This document shows positions 17,889 through 25,036 of a stretch of DNA of 64,000 bases, in pieces. The notes under the pieces were generated by a model. The model worked only from the letters and a program-made list of their open reading frames with translations. It ran no database searches and was not told the DNA's origin. The DNA lies in NCBI GenBank assembly GCA_022653675.1, contig JALCST010000004.1:97405-161404 (forward strand), in the 5' to 3' direction. The translations under genes and the position numbers were made by a program. Position 1 is the stretch's first letter. The number at the start of each line of letters is the position of its first letter. The DNA comes from Bacteroidales bacterium. GTDB lineage: Bacteria > Bacteroidota > Bacteroidia > Bacteroidales > UBA932.

Positions 17889-19259
17889 ATGAATATCAGA
17901 AAACTTCTCTATCTTGGCCTTGCGCTTCTGGTTCTTGGAGGATGTTCGCAGGCGAACAGAAAAATCATAACCATGCCTGAGCCGAAACGCGAAGCCGGAC
18001 AGACCGACATGCTTCAGTTCAAGTGCGATCCGGTTCCTATCGTCAGGGTCGGGGTTATCGGCTTAGGAATGAGGGGCCCGACGCATGTGCGTATCCTTAC
18101 GCAGATAAGCGATGCAAAGGTGACGGCGTTGTGCGACCTTTACGAGGACAGGGTAGAAAGATCTCAGAAGATCCTGGAAGATGCAGGTGAACCTGAAGCT
18201 GCGGAATATTACGGGGAAGATGGATGGAAGGGACTTTGCAAGAGTGACAGCGTGGATCTCGTATTGATATGTACTCCATGGGAAGACCATACTCCGATGG
18301 CCGTTTATGCAATGGAGCATGGCAAACATGTAGCGGTTGAAGTTCCGGCGGCCACTACAGTAAAGGAGTGCTGGGAACTTGTAGACGCCTCAGAGAAGAG
18401 CCGTAAACATTGCATGATGCTCGAGAACTGCTGCTACGACTTCTTCGAGATGGCTGCGCTTAACATGGCGCAGCATGGTTTGTTCGGAGACATAAAACAC
18501 GTGGAAGGTGCATACATACACGATCTAAGGGCTATGTGCTTCAACGATCAGGACCATAACGGTTACCAGGGTTACTGGAGGTTGAGGTACAATACGGCCC
18601 ATACTGGGAATCATTACCCTACACACGGTCTCGGCCCGGTTGCACAGATTCTAAACATACACCGCGGAGACAGGATGGAATATCTCGTTTCCCTCTCCTC
18701 CGACGAGGGCGGACTCAGCGAGTATGCTTCCGAACGTTTCGGCCCGGATTCCAAGGAGGCTACGACCAAGAGGGCCCTCGGAGACATGAACACCACCCTG
18801 ATCCACACCGTTAAGGGCAAGTCGATCATGATTCAGCACGATGTATCTGATGCGACTCCATACAGCCGCATATATACCATCAGGGGTACAAGGGGGATGG
18901 CTCAGAAATATCCTGTCGAAGGCGTTGCGTTTGACCCCGATGCAGAGAAATTCGTTACCGGGGCTGGACTGGATTCCATCCTTTCAAAATGGGAACATCC
19001 GCTGGTGAGGGATGTCGGGGAAAAGGCCCGAGAAGTGGGTGGACATGGAGGTATGGATTATATAATGCTTTACCGTTTGATATATTGCCTGCATAATGGG
19101 CTTCCTCTCGACGAAGACGTCTACGATGCGGCCGAATGGTCCTGCATAGGTGAGTTGAGTGAAATATCCGTGAAAAACGGCAGCAAACCCGTAGCGATTC
19201 CCGACTTCACCCGCGGGGAATGGAATAAGGTCGACGGATTTTCGCTGGCAGGCTATTGA
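17889..19259 (+). CDS. GH109 family NAD-dependent glycosidase (alpha-N-acetylgalactosaminidase type), lipoprotein
   Basis: 456 residues with a lipobox (LVLGGC, Cys19), so it is exported and lipid-anchored. It has a Gfo/Idh/MocA fold: NAD-binding VRVGVIGLGMRGPTH near residue 54, then EVPAATTVKECWELVDASEK. The GH109 hallmarks NHYPTHGLGPVAQILNIHRG, GGHGGMDYIMLYRL and PLDEDVYDAAEWSCIGELSE are clear. Enzymes of this family remove terminal alpha-GalNAc (blood group A, mucin) by an NAD-assisted oxidation-elimination mechanism. It sits between the sugar 1-kinase and the hybrid histidine kinase in one direction. Activity on GalNAc is inferred from the family; some GH109 members have other substrates. 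Confidence 0.88.
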   Translation: MNIRKLLYLGLALLVLGGCSQANRKIITMPEPKREAGQTDMLQFKCDPVPIVRVGVIGLGMRGPTHVRILTQISDAKVTALCDLYEDRVERSQKILEDAGEPEAAEYYGEDGWKGLCKSDSVDLVLICTPWEDHTPMAVYAMEHGKHVAVEVPAATTVKECWELVDASEKSRKHCMMLENCCYDFFEMAALNMAQHGLFGDIKHVEGAYIHDLRAMCFNDQDHNGYQGYWRLRYNTAHTGNHYPTHGLGPVAQILNIHRGDRMEYLVSLSSDEGGLSEYASERFGPDSKEATTKRALGDMNTTLIHTVKGKSIMIQHDVSDATPYSRIYTIRGTRGMAQKYPVEGVAFDPDAEKFVTGAGLDSILSKWEHPLVRDVGEKAREVGGHGGMDYIMLYRLIYCLHNGLPLDEDVYDAAEWSCIGELSEISVKNGSKPVAIPDFTRGEWNKVDGFSLAGY

Positions 19260-19293
19260 TAGCTGTCTTTCATGATTCAAAGATATGGGCCAT

Positions 19294-21681
19294 ATGAAAT
19301 CGCCGTTGTGCAAATTCTGGTTTCTAATAATATTGATGCTTGTTCCTGTCGTTTTGCAGGCTCAAAACAGCATTCTTGTCATCAGTTCATATAATCCAGA
19401 ATCGTATAATACTACGAACTGCATCACATCGTTCATAGACGAATTTTCCAGAGTGGGGGGCGATGCCCGGATCTCCATAGAAAATATGAATTGCATGAGT
19501 TTTTCCCAAGCGGGAGAATGGACGGACAAACTAAATTCCATTTTTTCCAAGTATTCTGGAAATCCCCCTTCCCTTATCATTCTGCTTGGCCAGGAAGCTT
19601 GGTGTTCATACCTTTCCATGAGCGGACATTTGTTGGCAGACGTACCGGTGTTTTGCGGCATGGCCAGCTGCAACATAATTAACCTTTCCAAAGATATCCT
19701 CAAAGAGGAGTCTGAAACCCGAAATTACCGTTCTTTGGACGTATTCAGGGATTTCGGAGAGACGAATCTTTCCGGGGGATACCTTTATTATTATGATTTC
19801 GATGAGAATATAAGGATGATAAGGCAGTTCTATCCTAAAATCCGTCATATAGCCTTTCTTACCGATAATACGTGCGGGGGTGTCTCTTTGCAGGCTTACG
19901 TGCGCAAATCGATAGACATTTATCCCGATCTCGACCTGATTCCTCTCGACGGAAGTGTCATGACCGTAAACGATATCATGCAAAAGATCTCGGAACTTCC
20001 GGAGGATTGCGTCATATTACTCGGTACATGGAAAATAGATTGCAGCGACTCTTTCTTTATGGGCAGTTCCATACAGTTGATCCTAAACAATACCATGCTT
20101 CCGGTTTTCTCCCTTACTGCTACAGGGATGGGTTATGGCGCGATCGGAAGCTACTCCCCGTATTACCATAATTTGGGGAAGGGACTCGCAAGCCAGGCCG
20201 ACAAGTTTTTTTCGGACTTGAAAAAGGGAAAGGCTTATAACGGCAAGGCACAGATAGTAGGAAACGTATATACTTTCGATGCCAATCAGATCGAAACCCG
20301 GCATCTGAACAAGTCCCTAATCCCCAAAAATGTTGTCCTGGTAAACAAGGCCCCTTCGTTTTTCCGGCAATATAGGAATTATATATTCATAGGTATTCTC
20401 ATAGCCGTCCTGTTGATAGCGATAATTGTGACGGTAATGGTATTTCTCTTCAAGACGAACAGATTGAAATCCAACCTTGAAAAAACCGTGGAGGAATTGA
20501 AGGCTGCAAAACTGGAAATGGAAAACGCTGATGCCATGAAGTCGGCCTTTCTTGCAAATATGAGCCATGAGATCCGTACACCACTAAATGCCATAGTCGG
20601 TTTCTCAAGGGTTTTGGCGAATCCTGCTTCGACTACGGAAGAGAAGAATGAGAGCATATCGATAATCGAAAGCAACAATTCGCTTCTTCTGCACCTAATA
20701 GATGATATACTCGATCTTTCAAGAATAGAATCCGGAAATGTGCAGTTGAATTATTCCGATGTCGACATAGGTAACATGTTGCGTAAACTTGGCGATACTT
20801 TTTCAATTAAGGAAAAAAATCCGAGCGTACAGGTGGTCCAGGAACACAAATGGGAAGATTTTGGCCTGGTGAGGAGCGATGAGGGAAGACTTACGCAAGT
20901 TATGGATAATCTTTTGTCCAATGCCATGAGATTCACTACCAAAGGTGTTATAAGATTTGGCTGTACGAAGGAAAACGAAATGTTATGTTTTTACGTTTCT
21001 GATACCGGATGCGGCATTCCTTTGGACAAGATCGATACGATATTCGACCGTTATGTGAAGCTGGACAGGTTTTCGCAAGGTACCGGACTCGGATTGGCCA
21101 TATCAAAGAGTTTGGTCAGCAAGCTTGGCGGAAGGATATGGGTCGATTCCGAGGTCGGGAAAGGCTCCACTTTCAGATTTACCATTCCATATGTTCAGTC
21201 AGCGGGAAAAGCAAAAGTCTATGATGGAGTAAAAAAGGATAATGGGGGACAGGTTGAGGAAAATACAGGGGATGAGATCCAATGTAAAGCAGTCCCTAAT
21301 GGAGGAAAAAGGCCTTTGATCCTGATCGCAGAGGATAACGAGAGCAATTACATATTGTTTGAAACTATTCTTCGCAAGGATTACGATGTGATCCACGCTG
21401 AAAACGGCAAGGAAGCGCTGGAGTTTTTCTTGAAACGGAATCCGGATCTTATCATCATGGATATAAAAATGCCAGTTATGGACGGATATGAAGCAGCGGC
21501 TGAAATAAGAAAGCATTCGTCTACAATTCCCATAATTGCAGCGACTGCATTCGCCTTTTCTGAAGACGAAAAACATATACGCATGAGTGGTTTCACAGAT
21601 TATATTTCGAAACCTATCCGCAACCGGCTTTTCCTCGAGAAGATTGCTGCTAACCTGGCTTCCTCCCGTCATGGGAAGTGA
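19294..21681 (+). CDS. Hybrid sensor histidine kinase with periplasmic ABC-substrate-binding-like sensor and C-terminal receiver
   Basis: 795 residues from ATG 19294 (an ATG at 19285 is also possible). The order is signal peptide; a sensor domain of about 310 residues resembling ABC-type sugar/peptide binding proteins (ILVISSYNPES, LIILLGQEAW, SLTATGMGYGAIGSYSPYY); one membrane segment near residues 360-385; a short coiled coil; HisKA with His425 in MSHEIRTPLNA; HATPase_c (DNLLSNAMRF, DTGCGI, GTGLGLAISKSL); then a receiver with Asp723 in IIMDIKMPVMDG. There is no DNA-binding output, so the phosphate must pass to a separate regulator. It begins 34 nt after GH109 and is probably co-transcribed. 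Confidence 0.9.
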   Translation: MKSPLCKFWFLIILMLVPVVLQAQNSILVISSYNPESYNTTNCITSFIDEFSRVGGDARISIENMNCMSFSQAGEWTDKLNSIFSKYSGNPPSLIILLGQEAWCSYLSMSGHLLADVPVFCGMASCNIINLSKDILKEESETRNYRSLDVFRDFGETNLSGGYLYYYDFDENIRMIRQFYPKIRHIAFLTDNTCGGVSLQAYVRKSIDIYPDLDLIPLDGSVMTVNDIMQKISELPEDCVILLGTWKIDCSDSFFMGSSIQLILNNTMLPVFSLTATGMGYGAIGSYSPYYHNLGKGLASQADKFFSDLKKGKAYNGKAQIVGNVYTFDANQIETRHLNKSLIPKNVVLVNKAPSFFRQYRNYIFIGILIAVLLIAIIVTVMVFLFKTNRLKSNLEKTVEELKAAKLEMENADAMKSAFLANMSHEIRTPLNAIVGFSRVLANPASTTEEKNESISIIESNNSLLLHLIDDILDLSRIESGNVQLNYSDVDIGNMLRKLGDTFSIKEKNPSVQVVQEHKWEDFGLVRSDEGRLTQVMDNLLSNAMRFTTKGVIRFGCTKENEMLCFYVSDTGCGIPLDKIDTIFDRYVKLDRFSQGTGLGLAISKSLVSKLGGRIWVDSEVGKGSTFRFTIPYVQSAGKAKVYDGVKKDNGGQVEENTGDEIQCKAVPNGGKRPLILIAEDNESNYILFETILRKDYDVIHAENGKEALEFFLKRNPDLIIMDIKMPVMDGYEAAAEIRKHSSTIPIIAATAFAFSEDEKHIRMSGFTDYISKPIRNRLFLEKIAANLASSRHGK

Positions 21682-21708
21682 TTCCTTCGTTCTTTCAGTA
21701 CGGAAAAA

Positions 21709-22260
21709 TCAGAGATTCACGCTCTCCTGTAGTGTGGGCCAGATTTTGTCTTTTTCAGACAGGATCGGGTCACCGCCCGTTCCCGGCCAATCGACGGCTA
21801 TGTCCGGATCATTCCAGATCAGTCCTCCTTCCGCTTCGGGAGCATAGTAATTGTCGCACTTGTAGGTAAAAATGGTATTGTCCTCAAGAACCAGATAACC
21901 GTGGGCGAAGTGACGGGGAATGAAAAACATCAACTTGTTTTTACCTGACAGTATAACCGAAACGTATTTCCCGAATGTGGGAGATCCCTTTCTGAGATCC
22001 ACGGCCACATCCATGACCGCTCCTTTTATGACTCTTACCAGCTTTGCCTGGGCGAATTCCCCCTTCTGGAAATGAAGTCCCCTCAGTACACCTTTCGATG
22101 CCGACATTGCCTGGTTGTCCTGAACGAAATCGACGTGGCGCCCTGCGGCCAGGTCAAATTCGCGTTGGGAAAAGCATTCGAAAAAATAACCCCGCTTGTC
22201 GCCGAACACTTTCGGCTCCATTACCTTGACTCCTTCGATGTCAGTTTTTCTGAAGATCAT
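21709..22260 (-). CDS. rfbC: dTDP-4-dehydrorhamnose 3,5-epimerase
   Basis: 183 residues, cupin fold. The family signatures are present: KVFGDKRGYFFECF, FVQDNQAMSASKGVLRGLHF, VDLRKGSPTFG and the catalytic-region PRHFAHGYLVLEDN, ending with GLIWNDPDIAVDWP. It catalyses the epimerisation step of dTDP-L-rhamnose synthesis. It is the last of three minus-strand genes (rfbD, GNAT-like, rfbC), starting 3 nt after the preceding stop. The rfbA and rfbB steps are not encoded in this window. Confidence 0.95.
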   Translation of the reverse strand: MIFRKTDIEGVKVMEPKVFGDKRGYFFECFSQREFDLAAGRHVDFVQDNQAMSASKGVLRGLHFQKGEFAQAKLVRVIKGAVMDVAVDLRKGSPTFGKYVSVILSGKNKLMFFIPRHFAHGYLVLEDNTIFTYKCDNYYAPEAEGGLIWNDPDIAVDWPGTGGDPILSEKDKIWPTLQESVNL

Positions 22261-22263
22261 AAG

Positions 22264-23385
22264 TCAGGCTATGGAAGTTATGTAGCAGCGCCTTTTGCGG
22301 ATCATTTTCTTTTCGAACGGAGCCCACTGCGCCTGGATCTTGAAATTGTCTTCAAGTTCAGGTCCCGTATAACATTTGGTCATGTGGTGTTTTTGGGCTC
22401 CGGTGAAGCCCTGCACCATTATTATGGAATTGACTCCAAGGTTCTGGTATTCAGGTAGGACCCCGATTTCATAGAAGTCCAAGGCTTTCGCATGCTTGAG
22501 ATCCCATGCTATCTGGAGGGCGCCGAAAGGGAAAAGATGGCCTTTGCAGGCACGTAGTGCGCGTGAAATGTTTGGCGCCATGAATCCGTATCCGATAGGT
22601 TCGTGGTCCTTGTTGAACACGAGTTCTACGAAGTCGGGATCGCCTATCATCAGAAGCGTCTTGGAATAGTCCTCAAGCTGCTTGTCTTCGAGAGGAACGG
22701 CTCCGAATATAGGTTCGAAGGCGGCATTCATGATTTTCAAGGCAGGTTTTATCCATGGCTTGATCTGCTTTATGTTGGTAAAACGTTCGGTTTTGTAGCC
22801 GTAGCGTTCCTTCGCCTTTTCGGCAACGGATAATATCCTTGGGTCGAGCTTTTCCGGAATAGTGATTTCGTACTCGAACCAGTCGGCTTTTTTTACCAGG
22901 CCGAGCCTTTCATAATGGTTAATATAATAAGGATAGTTGTAAGGGGTAACATAAAGATCCATCTGGTCGAATCCTTCATACAGCAGTCCCTGTTTGTCGA
23001 GGTCCGAAAATCCTATGGGGCCCATCATTTCGTTCATGCCAAGTTCGAGCGCCCATTTTTTAACCGCATCGTATAAGGCAGAGGACACTTCGTAATCGTC
23101 GATAAAGTCAAAGCGCGTGAAACGCATCTGTTTTGCATCAGTTTTCTTGTTGTAGGCGCGGTTCCATACACCCGCAATCCTTCCAACAATCTTTCCGTCC
23201 CTTTCCGCAAGAAACATCTTGCAGTCACAATAGGCGAATGCACCGTTTTTTTTCGGATCAAACTCTTCTTCCTCGTCTGAAATTAGAGTCGGAACATAAT
23301 ACTTGTTCTTTTTGAAAATTTTGTTCTGAAATTCGAAGAACTTCTTTTTGTCCTGTTTGGAAGAGATTTCTCTAACTGTCAGCAT
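22264..23385 (-). CDS. GNAT-like acyltransferase-fold protein
   Basis: 373 residues, cytoplasmic. The N-terminal half contains CKMFLAERDGKIVGRIAGVW, reminiscent of the GNAT beta4/acyl-CoA region. The C-terminal part has ALDFYEIGVLPEYQNLGVNS, which resembles the R/Q-x-x-G-x-G/A loop of GNAT acetyltransferases in altered form (QNLGVN). It may contain a duplicated GNAT fold, as in FemAB-like proteins. The substrate is unknown. Its position between rfbD and rfbC suggests, without proof, a role in envelope polysaccharide modification. The start follows rfbD by 48 nt. Confidence 0.7.
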   Translation of the reverse strand: MLTVREISSKQDKKKFFEFQNKIFKKNKYYVPTLISDEEEEFDPKKNGAFAYCDCKMFLAERDGKIVGRIAGVWNRAYNKKTDAKQMRFTRFDFIDDYEVSSALYDAVKKWALELGMNEMMGPIGFSDLDKQGLLYEGFDQMDLYVTPYNYPYYINHYERLGLVKKADWFEYEITIPEKLDPRILSVAEKAKERYGYKTERFTNIKQIKPWIKPALKIMNAAFEPIFGAVPLEDKQLEDYSKTLLMIGDPDFVELVFNKDHEPIGYGFMAPNISRALRACKGHLFPFGALQIAWDLKHAKALDFYEIGVLPEYQNLGVNSIIMVQGFTGAQKHHMTKCYTGPELEDNFKIQAQWAPFEKKMIRKRRCYITSIA

Positions 23386-23433
23386 ATGAATATGATTTAG
23401 GTTTTAATTATGTAAAAGTACTGTTTTTTCTTT

Positions 23434-24300
23434 TTACTGGAACATTTTTTTTAGCGAAAGGTTCCACCAAGGAGTTTCAACTCCGAATGTGTCTCGAATA
23501 AGAGTCTTGTCCAGAACGGAATAGGCCGGACGTGCAGTTTTGCTTCCATATTCCTCGGTGGAAACGGGAATGACTTTACACTTGCTGCCGCTGTAATTCA
23601 TTATTTCGGCAGCGAAGTCGCTCCAACAACAGACCCCTTCGTCAGTATAATGGAAAATGTCGCATCTGCGTTCCCCGATTTTCGGTATGATTTTGAGAAT
23701 CGCTTCTGCCAAATCGCGCGCAAACGTAGGGGACCCGAATTGGTCGTTTACTACCCGTATTTCTTCCTTTTCCGCTCCCAGCCTTGCCATCGTCCTGACA
23801 AAGTTTTTCCCATAAGGGGAATAAAGCCAAGAAGTACGTATTATTATCCCTTTGCATCCAGTCCTTCGCAGGGCTATTTCGCATTTGCGCTTGCTTTCGC
23901 CGTAGACGGAAAGGGGACGGCATCTGTCGTTCTCCCTGTATGCGCCTCTCTTTCTGCGGCCGTCGAATACGTAATCCGAAGATATTTGTATGAGTGAAGC
24001 ATCGTTGGCCTTTGCTGCGAGAGCCAGATTCTTAGGCCCTTCCACATTTATAAGGAAACATCTGTCGCGGTCCGTCTCGGCCCTGTCCACGTCAGTGTAT
24101 GCTGCGCAATTCACTATCGTGCCGATTCCGTTCTCCTCCACGAACTTCGCTACCTCATCCCCTTTGCAGATGTTTAGACGTCCAACCCCTTCGATTCCAT
24201 CAGATACATCGGTGAAAACGAATAGGTTGCTATTGCCGGACAAGTTACGTAGCTCGGTGCCCAATTGTCCGCACGCTCCTGTGACAAGTATTTTTTTCAT
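23434..24300 (-). CDS. rfbD: dTDP-4-dehydrorhamnose reductase
   Basis: 288 residues from the ATG at 24300; a longer frame to 24375 crosses the promoter and is not used. The N-terminal Rossmann motif KILVTGACGQLGTELR, the NCAAYTDVDRAE segment, the SSDYVFDG region, the short-chain reductase YGESKRKCE (Tyr and Lys) and IIRTSWLYSPYGKNFVRTM are diagnostic of RfbD/RmlD. It performs the final NAD(P)H reduction to dTDP-L-rhamnose. It is first in the rfbD-GNAT-rfbC unit and divergent from the DUF4290-ftsK-lolA unit across a palindromic promoter. Confidence 0.95.
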   Translation of the reverse strand: MKKILVTGACGQLGTELRNLSGNSNLFVFTDVSDGIEGVGRLNICKGDEVAKFVEENGIGTIVNCAAYTDVDRAETDRDRCFLINVEGPKNLALAAKANDASLIQISSDYVFDGRRKRGAYRENDRCRPLSVYGESKRKCEIALRRTGCKGIIIRTSWLYSPYGKNFVRTMARLGAEKEEIRVVNDQFGSPTFARDLAEAILKIIPKIGERRCDIFHYTDEGVCCWSDFAAEIMNYSGSKCKVIPVSTEEYGSKTARPAYSVLDKTLIRDTFGVETPWWNLSLKKMFQ

Positions 24301-24316
24301 AAGGTCATTCTTTTGG

Positions 24317-24334
24317 CAAAGATAATTATCTTTG
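24317..24334. promoter_or_regulatory. Palindromic divergent promoter between rfbD and the DUF4290 gene
   Basis: The 18-mer CAAAGATAATTATCTTTG is a perfect palindrome. It contains TATCTTTG, a TAnnTTTG -7 box, facing outward on each strand. The predicted starts lie 10-13 bases before the two ATGs (24300 minus, 24353 plus). A further minus-strand match, TATTTTTG, lies at 24344-24337. Confidence 0.6.
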
Positions 24335-24352
24335 TGCAAAAATAGCGTCATT

Positions 24353-25036
24353 ATGGAAGACAAGACCGTGTCCAAGGATTTGGAAAAAGATTACAACACG
24401 CAGCGGGAGAAACTGATTATGCCCGAATATGGCAGGAATGTTCAGAAGATGATAGAATATGTGAAGGGGATTCCGGATAAGCAGAAACGGGACGAACAGA
24501 TACGCACAGTAGTTCAGGTCATGTCCATATTGAATCCCCAGTTGAAGGACGTCAACGATTACAGGCATAAATTGTGGGACCATGTCCAGGTTATCGCCGG
24601 TTTCGATCTGGATATTGATGCGCCATATCCTATTCCCGACGAGGACAAGTATAATATCAAGCCGGAGCCAATCCCGATGCGTTCTTCCCCTATAAAGGAA
24701 GCTTGTTATGGAAGGAACATACAGAATATGATAGATGTGATAGCCTCCAAGAAGGAAGATGACGACCTTAAAAAGGAACTTATCCGCACCCTGGGGATCT
24801 ATATGCGCCAGCAATATCTTATCTGGAACAAGGATTCGGTCTCCGAAGAGACGATTTTCGCGGATATGGAGCGTCTTTCCGGAGGCAGGTTAAAGGTCCC
24901 TTCCGATATACATCTCGGCGAGATACGTGGCGATGCGTCCCAATACATGCGTCCAGGCATAGGCAATATGGGACAGGGTAATCCGAACGGCAACAGAAAG
25001 AATTACAAGAAAAATAAGAAGTGGAAGAAAAATTAA
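24353..25036 (+). CDS. DUF4290 family protein
   Basis: 227 residues from ATG 24353, 19 bases after the promoter box. The family signature is in the N-terminal half (DYNTQREKLIMPEYGRNVQK, QVMSILNPQLKD, DYRHKLWDHV). The Pro/Asn/Lys-rich C terminus ends in KKNKKWKKN. The protein is soluble and predicted mostly helical. DUF4290 is confined to Bacteroidota and has no known function. Its 3' end overlaps the GTG start of ftsK by 16 nt, so the two are translationally linked; a link to chromosome segregation or division is only suggested by this context. Confidence 0.88.
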   Translation: MEDKTVSKDLEKDYNTQREKLIMPEYGRNVQKMIEYVKGIPDKQKRDEQIRTVVQVMSILNPQLKDVNDYRHKLWDHVQVIAGFDLDIDAPYPIPDEDKYNIKPEPIPMRSSPIKEACYGRNIQNMIDVIASKKEDDDLKKELIRTLGIYMRQQYLIWNKDSVSEETIFADMERLSGGRLKVPSDIHLGEIRGDASQYMRPGIGNMGQGNPNGNRKNYKKNKKWKKN

